Below, piece by piece: positions 45,427 to 56,237 of a DNA stretch of 64,000 nucleotides. A program made the translations under genes and the position numbers. Below the pieces are notes generated by a model. The model ran no database searches. It was not told the origin of the DNA and saw only the letters and a program-made list of their open reading frames with translations. Position 1 is the stretch's first letter. Each line of letters starts with the position of its first letter. Where the stretch lies: contig OZ017739.1 in the NCBI GenBank assembly GCA_963969285.1, forward strand, positions 265,389,188 to 265,453,187. The letters run 5' to 3'. Origin of the DNA: Odontomyia ornata. Lineage: Eukaryota; Arthropoda; Insecta; Diptera; Stratiomyidae.

Positions 45427-45549
45427 TTTATGGCATAGATTTATGCAATCCAATTGTATAATTCTATGACATAAATTGGTCACCGGGGTACTCCCCTTCT
45501 GATGGGAAAGCTCATGCAATTCAAGTTGTATGAGTTTTCCACTCAGAAG
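45427..45549 (+). promoter_or_regulatory. Two conserved LTR hairpins
   Basis: Stem 1: TTTATGGCATAGA (45427-45439) with TCTATGACATAAA (45463-45475), one mismatch; perfect in the 3' LTR (55115-55127 with 55151-55163). Stem 2: CTTCTGA (45496-45502) with TCAGAAG (45543-45549) enclosing CTCATGCAA (45511-45519) with TTGTATGAG (45526-45534). Diverged relatives keep the pairing with different bases. Confidence 0.75.
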
Positions 45550-46003
45550 AGGAATACCTGGCTACTTCAACAAGATATTTATGGATTTATTCCGGTTGGG
45601 TGGGTACGAAGGGGCTCCACCACCACCCGGTTGCCCCTCTTTCATTTGTGGGCCATGAATTCAGTTGGGTAATGACGAGGTCACCCCAAGTTCGCCTTTC
45701 TTTTCAGGTTCCACTTGTTCTAGTAACAAGTTCCATTCCCCTCTGTGAGGTTATCTACAATTTTTGCGACTTCGGTCGCCTTTTGAGCTGTAGTCCAATT
45801 CGTGAATGCGAATTTTTTTGTAGTGGGTCCTCGTACTGGGGAAATGAACCCGCCCCACGACACCGCAATGCTAGCCTGCCAGCGCATTCACGCGTCTCCA
45901 GACGAGGGCATTCTCGGCAGATACCGACACCTTCCTCTGCCGAGGCAGCAGAACATCGCTGCAGTCCTTCACGGACTTTTTGAACATTTTTATTCACTAC
46001 AAA

Positions 46004-46021
46004 TGGCGCCCAGCGTGGGGC
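46004..46021 (+). promoter_or_regulatory. Element B primer-binding site (tRNA-Lys)
   Basis: TGGCGCCCAGCGTGGGGC, one mismatch to the element A site, two bases after the LTR end. Confidence 0.9.
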
Positions 46022-46824
46022 CCGAAAAGCCCGGCTGTATCATCAGTCGTGAGCACGAGACAGTCCATCGTCTCTAGGTGTCCCCACAAGGTGTTAGAAT
46101 TATTGGCGGGTAGATAACTCCCAAGGGTAATTGCACTGATCGTGCCCCAGCAAGTAATAACTGCCGGACGTGTGTTGTCTTTGGACATCAATATCGTTTG
46201 GTCCTGCTTTTGATTTATTCTTTGGTGGTTTACCACCATTGTATAACTAGTAAGGCCAAATGATATTAGAGTCCCTTTTTGTGTTCGAAAGTTATTATCC
46301 CAACAACTATTTTGCGGAGGATTCTGATCCGCTCCCCAAACCAGCGGTGCCTAGGTGTCTTAAATTACATGGATTTTGATTTCATGTGATTGGCTGATTA
46401 GCTAATCCATGACTATCCATGACAAGACACGCGCTGCTTGTGGATTAGAATCCAACCCTGGGCTGACAAGTTGTAACTTGAGAAAATTTGCGGATGAGGG
46501 ATCACTTCTGAACCCTGATTTTCATGGTGCCACAAGAGAGTGTCCCTGAAACGCTAGAGAAGGATTGTGCCATGGTGTCCATACTTGGGAGGAAGGACGG
46601 AAAGGAAAGACCGGTTATTTTTTTTTTTTTTTTTGATAACTTAACACTTTTTGAAACTTTTGCCATACATTTTTTTTTGTGAGGAGTGTTTATAGCTCGC
46701 CACTTTTGGCCACTTTTTGTATCTTGTCGTGTCAATTCAATTTAAATTTTATTTATAGCCTCATTTTAGCATTTATTTATCCCATTTTTGGTCCAATTAG
46801 ATTCAATTATTTTAGGATAGCACA
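46022..46824 (+). other. Element B untranslated leader
   Basis: Non-coding, with short inverted repeats (e.g. TGGTGGTTTACCACCA near 46222), T-rich runs near 46618-46634, and at 46692-46714 the ATAGCTCGCCACT motif shared with A and B2. Confidence 0.7.
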
Positions 46825-47340
46825 ATGGACTGCACAAATGCATGCCGACTCTGCCTACGACTTGGCGAAGATATGTATCCACTCTGTGATAGTCTCGTCG
46901 ATGAAGCGAGGAGGATTTTTGTTGTCGACTTCCTGAAGGAGTCCATCAACATGAACATCACTTTTGGAGATGATTCACCAGACCAAATCTGTGGTGATTG
47001 TTACACTGAAGTGGATCGTATCTACTCCTTCATACGGCGCTGTAAACAAACCGAGTCAACACTACAACGACTTAAATCAGCACGACGATCTCAAGAACCA
47101 GTTATCAATCAGCGGAACAAGATTCGAAGAACAGACTACCATCCGTCTGAGGATCCGGATCCACCTTCTCGATACCAGCCTTGGGACGCCTGGGATCTTC
47201 CGCCACGACTCAACCAAATATCACCTCCGACTCTAGGTCCAGTGGCTCCGCAGGAACAACCCTATATGCTGAAACCGAAGCATATCCCCAGCATTGTACA
47301 GGGTTGGAACCTTCATTTTAGCGGGGAGCAAACGGCCTGA
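46825..47340 (+). pseudogene. Element B Gag N-terminus with ZAD domain (frameshifted)
   Basis: Residues 7-73 form a ZAD, the zinc-finger-associated domain of insect transcription factors: CRLC (C7, C10, with the hallmark R8), hydrophobic spacing, then C56-x2-C59 and a final helix (IYSFIRRC). ZADs dimerise through this fold. A Gag linker follows (about 90-165, with SPPTLGPVAPQEQP), homologous to B2 and sharing position with element A's linker. The frame ends at 47338-47340 because of a one-base deletion near 47331; the Gag body continues in another frame from 47343. It cannot make full Gag as it stands. Confidence 0.9.
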
Positions 47341-47342
47341 AC

Positions 47343-47990
47343 TTGGAAGTTTTCATTGGTCGGGTGGAGTCCTTAGTCGGAGAGATGTTGGCCGGCGACT
47401 ACACGGTGCTGGCAGGATATTTACCAATGCTGTTCAGGGGAGCAGCACTCGAGACTTACTGGCGGATTCATTCGGCCCCACCATCAATACGCTGGACACG
47501 GCTGAAGGAGGTACTCCGCATGGAATACTCGACGGTCAACATGGATGAGAGTGTCCTGGACAAGATCCATGCCAGATGGCAGCGTCCGGACGAGCCCTTT
47601 CATCAATATCGAGCCGATATCCTTCGGTTGAATGACCAGTTGTCAGAGCCTATGTCTTCCACTCAACTGCTGCGGGTGTTGAAACGGAATCTAAAGCCGG
47701 AACTTCGTTGCCATGTTATAAACTCGGACCCGCAGAACATGGTAGCACTACTGAGGTTCGTGAGTCGATTGGAGAGGCTTGAAGAAGACCTCCAAGAACG
47801 GCCTTACCTACATGCGAGGACGGGTCCGCGACGTGAAATTGCCGAAGTGGCACTAAATTGCAACAACCCAGATCGGGAAGAAGGCACGGAGTCAAACACC
47901 TGTGTTCCGGACTACCCAGATGATGCCACACCAAAAAACGGACGAACGAGTACCCTACCACCTCAGCGGTACTCGAAGCCCCAGCAGTAG
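47343..47990 (+). pseudogene. Element B Gag body (downstream of frameshift)
   Basis: Capsid-like region related to A and B2 (GYLPMLFRGAALETYWRIHS, then RWQRPDEPFHQYRADILRL). No CCHC zinc knuckle is present before the stop at 47988-47990, unlike A and B2. The RNA-binding end may therefore be deleted. The slippery site lies at 47933-47939, before the stop. Confidence 0.88.
47933..47975 (+). promoter_or_regulatory. -1 ribosomal frameshift signal, gag to pol (element B)
   Basis: A AAA AAC (47933-47939) in Gag phase (CCA AAA AAC), 7-nt spacer, perfect 8-bp hairpin CGAGTACC (47947-47954) with GGTACTCG (47968-47975), 13-nt loop. The -1 frame is open from here into pol. The stem sequence differs from that of element A. 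Confidence 0.88.
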
Positions 47991-48040
47991 CTCCTCAGTC
48001 AGCTGCTCACCCCTACAAACCTGACGTTAACCCCCCAGCC

Positions 48041-49963
48041 ATGACCACTATGACTGCGGATGTTCACTCTCTTCCGGAGACCTCACCAACGACAATATTG
48101 AAGCGACCACCGCAGTCACTGCCAGAAGAACCCCGGCAGCCTCAAATACGCACTCTAAAACCTTATCATGTCCGACTGCAGGAATATCGGGTGGCTCGAG
48201 AGCGAATATTTGCTTCCGAAGTAGTCACTTCCCGCCCGCGCACGACAAAATGGTCAACCCGTCGTTGGCGGAATTTCCGCAAGAGAGTGCGCAGCTGCCG
48301 TCAAACCTTAAACTCTTGTAACATCTCGGAGGTTGCTGAGAATGAGATCAGACCTTATCATCCAATTAAAGTGTTGGGCGAGACCGTGTTTGCATTGATC
48401 GACACGGGTGCCAGTATCAGTTGTCTTGCCTCGAGCTTTGGCTCGAAGGTGCTCCAAGACTATCCGAACTTGATTAAATCCTGGCGCACTGAAATCAGTA
48501 CAGCTGATGGCACCAAACACTCTATACGAGGTAAACTAACCACACCCGTGACGTTCAGGGGTCAGACGAAGGATATTACTTTCTACATTATTCCGTCGTT
48601 GACTCAGAATGTGTACCTTGGCGTCGATTTCGTCCTTCGCTTTGGACTGGCCTCCGATTTATTCACAGATTTGTCTTTAAAAACCAGATATGTCAACGAA
48701 ATCACTTCTATTCCCGATAGGCATGACCTGACGCCTAACCAACGGCAACGCCTGGAAGCATCCATCGCTGCTTTCCCATCTTACGCTACCCAAGGCCTTG
48801 GCCGCACCACCCTAGTCTCACACGCCATCGACGTTGGCGATAGTAAACCGATTAAACAGAGACACTATGCCATCTCACCGGCCATGGAGAAATTGGTGTA
48901 TGCGGAGCTGGATAGGATGCTCGAGTTGGGGGTCATAGAGGAGTCCCAAAGTGCCTGGGCATCACCGGTAACCTTGGTGGTGAAGCCAGGTAAAGTCCGC
49001 CTCTGCCTTGATGCCCGTAAGTTAAACGCGGTTACCATCAAGGACGCGTACCCTCTTCCACTCATCGATGGAATACTAGGGAGACTGCCGAAAGCCAATT
49101 ATATCACCAGTCTCGACCTAAAAGACGCCTTCTGGCAAATTCCACTCGATGAGGGCTCGAGGGACAAGACCGCCTTCACAGTGCCTGGACGACCATTATA
49201 TCAGTTCGTCACAATGCCCTTTGGCCTGTGTAACGCGCCGCAAACGATGACTCGGTTGATGGACAAGGTCATCCCACCTCACCTGAAACACCAAGTGTTC
49301 GTGTACCTTGATGATCTGTTACTCATCACGGAAACGTTCGATCAACATCTCCTACTTCTACAAGAAGTAGCCCTGCACATCAGTAAGGCGGGACTCACCA
49401 TCAACGTACAGAAAAGTAAGTTTGTCATGAAAGAAGTCCGATACCTAGGACATGTCATAGGACATGGCACTATCAAAACGGATCCAGACAAAACTCGTGC
49501 GATTGATGAGTTCCCCTTACCAAAAACTGTGAAGCAGCTAAGACGTTTCCTTGGTGTGTGCGGTTTGTACCGAAGGTTTGTTCGGAATTATGCAACAGTT
49601 TCAGCGCCCCTGTCAGAAATGTTGCGGAAAGGGAAGTTTATTTGGACCGAACTCAGCCGAAAGGCATTTGAAGAGCTAAAACAAGCCCTCACGTCAGCTC
49701 CTGTCTTGCACAGCCCCGACTTCAGTAAGCCCTTCTCCATTCATTGTGACGCAAGTCAACATGGAGTAGGAGCCGTGCTGGTGCAATTGACCGATGAAGG
49801 AGAGGAAGCTCCCATTGCCTTCATGTCCAATAAGCTGAACTCGGCCCAAAGAAACTATACTGTGTCCGAGCAGGAATGTTTGGCAGCGGTAATGGCTGTG
49901 AAGAAATTCCGAGCTTATATCGAGGGCCACCAATTCGAGACCACGCATCACTACAATGGTTGA
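48041..49963 (+). pseudogene. Element B Pol, N-terminal part (protease, RT, RNase H)
   Basis: Protease LIDTGASISCLAS, RT with LDLKDAFWQIPL and YLDD, and RNase H HCDASQHGVGAVLV, all intact. The frame is lost near 49940 by a small deletion (about 8 nt judged against B2) within the RNase H domain after EGHQFE, so the ORF ends at 49963. Closely related to element A Pol. Confidence 0.93.
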
Positions 49964-51375
49964 TGAACCAGGCAGATTTAAATGGACGCCTAGCAAGATG
50001 GGCTCTGAAACTGCAAGGGTTCAAGTTTTCCATCAAACACCGGAAAGGGACCCAGAACATCGTACCCGACACTCTCTCACGGATGTTTTCCCCCGAGGGA
50101 GCCGAATTGACAATAAATGACGAGGACCCCATCGAAATAGATTTGGACAGCCCAGATTTCGAATCAGATAGTTACAAAGAGTTGAGGCAAACCATAGCGA
50201 CCCAACAACCACAGCTGCCTGATTTGAAGGTAATAGACGGCTACGTGTATAGACGAAATGAATACGCCACTGGTGATCCATGGCAGGAAGAAGAGTCTTG
50301 GAAACTCTGGGTACCGGAGGAAATGACACAACATCTGATCCTCCGCGCACATGACCATCCTTTAAGTGCCCACGGAGGTTACGGTCGAACGTTACGGCGA
50401 CTCAAGAAATACTTCTTTTGGCCTAAAATGGCATCCCAGGTCAAAGACTACGTGAGCGCCTGTGGGACCTGTAAAGGCACCAAAGCGCCCAACCAGCCTC
50501 TTCGACTTCCTATGGGTCAACTCAACGTCCCAGAACGCGTATTCCAACGTCTATACATCGATCTACTCGGTCCATATCCTCGGTCTTCCATGGGACACAT
50601 CAGAGCTATAGTCGTTCTAGACCAGCTTTCAAAGTTCCCACTGGTGGAACCTATCCGTAAATTCACAACTCCATCGATCTTGAAATTCTTAGAGAACCGG
50701 GTATTCCATGTGTTCGGGGTTCCAGAGAGCGTGTACTCAGACAACGGAGTACAGTTCCGTTCTCGGCAGTTAAAGAGCCTACTCGAGCAGTATGGCGTTG
50801 AACACCAACTGACGCCCATATACTCTCCTCAGTCCAACGCATCAGAACGGTTGAACCGCACTCTATTGGCCGCGATCCGTTCCTACGTCCACCCATCTCA
50901 AAAGGATTGGGACCGGCGATTATCTGCCATCACATGCGCCCTGCGATCCTCGTATCATTCCGTCACCGGTGTCGCCCCTTACTTTGCCGCCTTTGGACAG
51001 CACATGATTTGCCACGGTAAATCATACCGGCTGTTACGGCAATTAAAGTGTTTGGGAGACCCCGTCGTTGCGCTGGAGCCCCACGAACGTTTAGGAGACC
51101 TCCGCCAACAAATCGGACGGAAGATTAAGGCCGCAGGAAGTGCAAATGAAGCGCAGTACAATCTCCGGTCACGATCCGCTAATTTCAAAGAAGGAGATAA
51201 AGTTTTCCGGCGAAATTTCCGTCAAAGCGACGCCGCGGGGCATTACAACGCCAAGCTGGACAGGCGATTCTTGAAAAGCCGCATAAAGAAGGTAATGGGA
51301 CCTAACCGGTACCTGATAACGGATCCATAGGGAAAAGAAGTCGGGATATACCACGCGAAAGACCTGCGCCGATAG
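49944..51375 (+). pseudogene. Element B Pol, C-terminal part (RNase H end, integrase)
   Basis: Continues in a different frame from DHASLQWLMN. Integrase zinc region (HDHPLSAHGGYGRTLRRLKK, CGTCKGTK), core IDLLGPYP, SDNGVQF, NASERLNR (D, D, E present), and C-terminal NAKLDRRFLKSRIKKV. A stop at 51328-51330 interrupts the last ~15 residues; the family end (GIYHAKDLRR, stop) is at 51373-51375. Confidence 0.92.
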
Positions 51376-51482
51376 ATAATTAGTCACGTCTGTTTGTCTG
51401 TCCGCATATATTTTCAAAAACGCGCAAGGGTTGTATACTTCCGGCAAACATAAACATAAGTCAGTCTGCCCGTCTGTCAATT

Positions 51483-51731
51483 GTGTTTTTCTTTTATTGT
51501 CCGTCATCTCTAGTCCCGACGCCGAAGCCAACCCATGATACACAGAAAGATCCTTCAGCTCCTTTTTCGCAATCCGCATTGCCTTGGGATCGCGAGAAAA
51601 TTAGCTGCCCTGTAGTAATCGAGGAGCTATGGCTCAAAAATGCCAGCGCAGCAACCACAAGAACTGTTCCCACCGCCATTGAGGATGCGATGCGTATGTT
51701 CAATAAACAACCAACACAGCTCCAGGCGTAG
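51483..51731 (+). pseudogene. Host-like coding remnant between pol and the repeated LTR
   Basis: Encodes a protein-like stretch (SALPWDREKISCPVVIEELW, then AATTRTVPTAIEDAMRMF). It probably preceded the frame at 51734-52906, since the two abut within a few bases in different frames. I do not recognise the family. It may lie inside the 3' LTR: a TGTAGT at 51611 would be complementary to the LTR end ACTACA, but no polypurine tract precedes it. Confidence 0.4.
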
Positions 51732-51733
51732 AG

Positions 51734-52906
51734 ATGAAAGAGTCTCCAGGCGGTACAAGCATCGAGTTAAGAAATCCCAAGGAAATACTGAAAAGCGATC
51801 ATCAAACTCGACTCGAAAGTTTACTGAACACAACTGGGTGTGATCATTTGGAAAATTCTCATGGCAGCTTAAACCTCTCTGACAGTCATTGCGCCCTTTT
51901 GCAATCAAACGAATATCCTGCTCTAAAAATGAGCAATATCGACTATAATGAAGACTCGGTCAATGAATCTTCGTTTGAGATGGAAATGTCGAATGAGTTT
52001 CTTATTGATAAAGAAGACATCGATGTTCCATCGACTTCCACTGCACAGCCCATTCACGATAAACACAAAGACCCAGACTTGATGTTGAAGTCAGTAGAAA
52101 GACTGACCCAAGAACTCGTTTCAACAGCAGAATATTTGCGCACCAATCGATCGATTGCGGAAATGGAATCGAACGATTTCGACAGTAATAATACTATGTA
52201 TGAAAGGAAATCTGGAAGTAATTCAAATAATACATGGAATGAAGACACCTGTCCAAATGATGTGTCTTTTCCCAGTGTTAGTATAACCGCTCCAATGATC
52301 GCGTCTTTAAATGACGACGAGACCACAATGAGCGACACTTGCTTTATTAGCAATAATCATGTGATTTTGGACACTACTCCAACTAACGAGAACACAACGT
52401 TCTTATCAAAACAACGATTTGATTGCTATGAAATTGATTCTGAAACAAGTATTCCACTTGGAAATTCTCAACCGAATTCCTTAGAAACAAAAACAGACAC
52501 TTTGGTAAACGATGATGTTGATGGAAGCTCTAATGGTAAAGCCAGCGATGAAACCGCATCCAATGCAATTCGATTCCAAGTCGGTGGGGAAGTTCAATCG
52601 CAATTAGCAACAAGTACAATAAGCCATCAATTTATATCATCTGGACCGAAGTCTTTTGATTCTTGCTCTACGTTAAGCACATCTACAATTATAGCGATGG
52701 AAGCAAATAAACTAGCACACCAATTCATGCAAAGCATGGGGGAGAGGTCGAGCGGGCCGCATCGAAAAGGTCGCGGAGAGGAGGGTCGCGAAGAGAAGAT
52801 CGTGAAGGCTGTCGCTGCTCGAATGATTGGATATTTTGTCGGTTTTCGCGGGCGTGAACTTGGGAAAATAATAAGATTGCATGGATGGAACGAGCTGAGC
52901 ATTTGA
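51734..52906 (+). CDS. Unrecognised 390-codon open frame entering the B 3' LTR
   Basis: Open for 390 codons, from before the repeated LTR boundary well into the LTR. The composition is acidic, Ser/Asn/Thr-rich and mostly disordered in appearance, with one amphipathic stretch (LMLKSVERLTQELVSTAEYL). The last ~60 residues change to basic and Gly/Arg-rich (from about 52735) and may be non-coding read-through. Two copies (here and 42387-43365) differ by very few changes. It is not gag, pol or a recognisable envelope. Origin from a host exon is the simplest reading, but no family is assigned and expression is unknown. Confidence 0.45.
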   Translation: MKESPGGTSIELRNPKEILKSDHQTRLESLLNTTGCDHLENSHGSLNLSDSHCALLQSNEYPALKMSNIDYNEDSVNESSFEMEMSNEFLIDKEDIDVPSTSTAQPIHDKHKDPDLMLKSVERLTQELVSTAEYLRTNRSIAEMESNDFDSNNTMYERKSGSNSNNTWNEDTCPNDVSFPSVSITAPMIASLNDDETTMSDTCFISNNHVILDTTPTNENTTFLSKQRFDCYEIDSETSIPLGNSQPNSLETKTDTLVNDDVDGSSNGKASDETASNAIRFQVGGEVQSQLATSTISHQFISSGPKSFDSCSTLSTSTIIAMEANKLAHQFMQSMGERSSGPHRKGRGEEGREEKIVKAVAARMIGYFVGFRGRELGKIIRLHGWNELSI

Positions 52907-55689
52907 GTGAACGGAAAAATCCATATCTCGGATTCCGTTAATCGTTTTTGGAGTGTAGCTCTGCAATTTTTGGGAGTTGCTTTGAAATCACCGGCGCAGT
53001 CAGATCGATGCGAGCAAATTTCCTATTTTGAAAATTTTTGCAATTTCACATAACCGCGAGGGGATATTCAGTTTCGTATCGCAGCCACACAATTGGGGAT
53101 TTATAGATTCAAGTGGGTGATTAAAAGTTTTCGCGAACGGCAAGTGTTGTAAAGAAAAGGAGGTGGAATTTGTGCGTTGTGCAGTTGCTTTCTAGAGGGA
53201 AATTGCAAAAAATCCGAAATGTCTGAACGAAAATAACGCGAAGAAGGCAAAATTATGATGTGATGCTAGAGATTTTGTGTCCCATGTGAATATAGCTTCA
53301 AATTGAAAACTAAGAAATTAATTTTTGGTGTTAAGCATACTTTAGACTAGTGAATTGTAAGAATAATCTTTCTGGTTATTCATGTGCTCATGGGGGAAGG
53401 GTTGAAAATTAACCGGTTTGAGCCTAACGGGATTTGCGGTTAAGTAGAACGTAGTGTCGCTAATACATATGCAAAGCTTGGGAATTGCATTCAACTCACC
53501 TTGCCCTATTAAGTTTAAAACATAGTTGTGAATTTGTCGTTGATTTTGACTTGTCAAACATCCGCGGCCAAGTGTTTATATGTGCTATATGTGCTAGCGC
53601 CTGTTTTGGCTACACATCATCGATTGTTAGAAATTAAACAGTTAGAAATTTTCTGCGAACTTGATTTTTGCAAGTCGTTCTTAGATAATAAAAAAGTTCC
53701 GCAATCCTGTGCCCATTTAGTGCATACAAATTTTTCAACTGGGGAGCGCGACGACATTTTTAGTTGTGTGTGTGGAGTGGATATGTGTGTATTATACCTT
53801 GTCGTGCTTCGCTCCATCTACTGATTCGCTTACTCTAGCTCAAAGAGTACAACAAAAAGTTTTTCGTTCGAAGAAAATTTGGTGTCCCGTCTAGCGAAAT
53901 TGTTTATATGGTGTATACGGAGTAGATTAATTTTTCTACATAATTGACATTGTTGCATATTGTCGCGCTGCATAATTGAAGCGGTTGGATCGCGCGGAAC
54001 CCAGCAAAAGCATTTGTTTGACGAAAAATTCATAACGAAAGGTGAAACGTCGTCGCGGCGCAATTGTTAACTGAATGGAAGAAGAATGAAAATGTGGTGA
54101 AAATTGGCGGAGGAAGCCCTGAAATCTGATCCCCCGTCTCCTGTACCTGCCTATAAAGCGAAATTACGGACATTTTTTTTTGTTTGTACACGAATTGATT
54201 CTAAACGATTGCTCGCGGAATATTTATATCAAACCTAATGGCTTTACACTGCATAGATTCAGCATAATTGTTAGAGGTTGCAGCACCGTTTTACCGAATT
54301 ATTATCTGGAGTGATTGTATCGGGCGATTCTGAGTTGAATTATTCCGGCAATACTTTTTTAAGATTAATAATTATTATAATCCTTTTTTTTTGTGTGTCC
54401 AATGTCCAGCAATGTAGAGGATACCTGCACCCATCGAGCGCTCGACGGACCATGCAGGTGAGTACCGTTTAATTTACCTATACTATTAAAACATTTTTAT
54501 TATAAAATTTATTTATCACAACAAAAATTTTTTTGTTAAAGAAATAACATTTCAATTGTCTCATACGTTTTCATTAATAATTACTACATACACATGATAA
54601 CAATCTTGAGTACCGTTTAATTTACCTATGCTATTAAAACATTTTTATTATAAAATTTATTTATCACAACAAAAATTTTTTGTTAAAGAAATAACATTTC
54701 AATTGTCTCATACGTTTTCATTAATAATTACTACATACACATGATAACAAACTTGAGTACCGTTTAATTTACTTATGCTATTAAAACATTTTTATTATAA
54801 AATTTATTTATCACAACAAAAATTTTTTGTTAAAGAAATAACATTTCAATTGTCTCATACGTTTTCATTAATAATTACTACATACACATGATAACAAACT
54901 TATTTAGAGGTCTAATATATTTTTCCTTATAAAATAAAAAATAGATTAATACAGTACCCGATGGTCTTTCCTTTCTTTCGACTCTGACCGGGTATAGGAC
55001 TCGGTACGGTGGCAGGCTGCCCCCCAAAACCATGAGCCAGCCACCGGGTACTTACTAATTCCTTTTTCTGTTTCAGGTGACTTTTTGGGTTGAGTGGCCC
55101 AAGCAGAGTGCCTCTTTATGTCATAGATTTATGCAATCCAATTGTATAATTCTATGACATAAATTGGTCACCGGGGTACTCCCCTTCTGATGGGAAAGCT
55201 CATGCAATTCAAGTTGTATGAGTTTTCCACTCAGAAGAGGAATACCTGGCTACTTCAACAAGATATTTATGGATTTATTCCGGTTGGGTGGGTACGAAGG
55301 GGCTCCACCACCACCCGGTTGCCCCTCTTTCATTTGTGGGCCATGAATTTAGTTGGGTAATGACGAGGTCACCCCAAGTTCGCCTTTCTTTTCAGGTTCC
55401 ACTTGTTCTAGTAACAAGTTCCATTCCCCTCTGTGAGGTTATCTACAATTTTTGCGACTTCGGTCGCCTTTTGAGCTGTAGTCCAATTCGTGAATGCGAA
55501 ATTTTTTGTAGTGGGTCCTCGTGCTGGGGAAATGAACCCGCCCCACGACACCGCAATGCTAGCCTGCCAGCGCATTCACGCGTCTCCAGACGAGGGCATT
55601 CTCGGCAGATACCGACACCTTCCTCTGCCGAGGCAGCAGAACATCGCTGCAGTCCTTCACGGACTTTTTGAACATTTTTATTCACTACA
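51859..55689 (+). repeat. Element B 3' LTR (minimum extent)
   Basis: Repeats 42318-46001 at an offset of 9541, changing to 9688 after the tandem-repeat block because of one extra unit. Ends TTCACTACA at 55689. The true left end lies upstream of 51859 but cannot be fixed because the 5' LTR is truncated. Confidence 0.9.
54460..54901 (+). repeat. Three tandem ~147-bp repeats in the B 3' LTR
   Basis: Units begin GAGTACCG at 54460, 54608 and 54755; the 5' LTR has two. Confidence 0.92.
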
Positions 55690-56237
55690 CCTCTTTCAGT
55701 GTTTGGCAGATGAACCAATTCAAAATGTGTTCCAATCAGGGCAAGTTTGTGCAATCCATCACATATAATCCTGTTTCCATTTCTATCCGGAGTCGTACTA
55801 TCAATTTCGATACCAGCCCTATCGAGAAGATTATCTCATCACTAGTGACTTCAAGATTCGATACCTTCACTCGAGACTTCTTGCGGAATACGCTATTCAC
55901 TTTCGCGAAAACACCATCTGGGTCCTGTCGGCTAATACCCCTCAATTTTTCCGCCCATTGATTGCTGACCTCACTCCTGAAGTATGAACGGATTAAGCTC
56001 CGGACATTCTTCAGGTGTAATTTCAACAAAGCCAACGAAGGATGGTTGTAGTCCAAAAATCGTCGATAAAAATTATTGACGCGTGTGAGGAGAAGCATTT
56101 TCAATCTTTTCAACCATATTGTTTCGATGTTTAATCTTGGGAACTACTTTCTCCATCGTTTCCAACGTCAGCTTCTCTAACTTCAACAAATAGAGATCTA
56201 TTTCATCCAACGAGGGATGGTTGTAGTCCAAAAATTT
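55690..56237 (-). pseudogene. Jockey-like LINE ORF2 fragment (insertion target of B)
   Basis: Minus-strand match to the ORF2 linker (HLPNTERG at the LTR junction, then leftward FRKKSRVKVSNLEVTSDE, SEVSNQWAEKLRGIS, LHLKNVRSLIRSYF). It has small frameshifts. At about 56237 it joins the same LINE in the opposite orientation, with a scrambled stretch (duplicated FLDYNHPSL) at the join. Confidence 0.85.

Larger units (their letters stand above)
42318..46001 (+). repeat. Element B 5' LTR (5'-truncated)
   Basis: Ends TTCACTACA two bases before the primer site. It contains a host-like open frame (42387-43365, broken once), a 48-nt exon-like segment (44869-44916), two ~148-bp tandem repeats (44919-45211), a TATA-like box, and the conserved R-U5-like part (about 45270-46001) seen in other family members. 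The left end is lost. Confidence 0.9.
42318..55689 (+). mobile_element. Element B: decayed Ty3/gypsy retrotransposon with ZAD-Gag
   Basis: A direct repeat of at least 3.68 kb (42318-46001 and 51859-55689) flanks a primer-binding site, gag, frameshift signal and pol, so the repeats are LTRs. The 5' LTR is truncated on its left at the LINE 5' end. About 13-14 substitutions and one 147-bp repeat difference separate the two LTRs, so B is older than A. gag has one frameshift; pol has one deletion frameshift and one stop. On the right it abuts minus-strand LINE ORF2 sequence, its insertion target. Confidence 0.92.

Noticed and set aside
51611..51616. TGTAGT as the exact 5' end of the B 3' LTR
   Set aside because: It is complementary to the LTR end ACTACA, but no polypurine tract precedes it and the 5' LTR is truncated, so it cannot be confirmed.
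42318..55689. Plain segmental duplication of host DNA rather than LTRs
   Set aside because: The repeats end in CA two bases before a tRNA-Lys primer site and flank a gag-pol interior, and the right copy ends at a LINE insertion point. The host-like content of the left part keeps some doubt.
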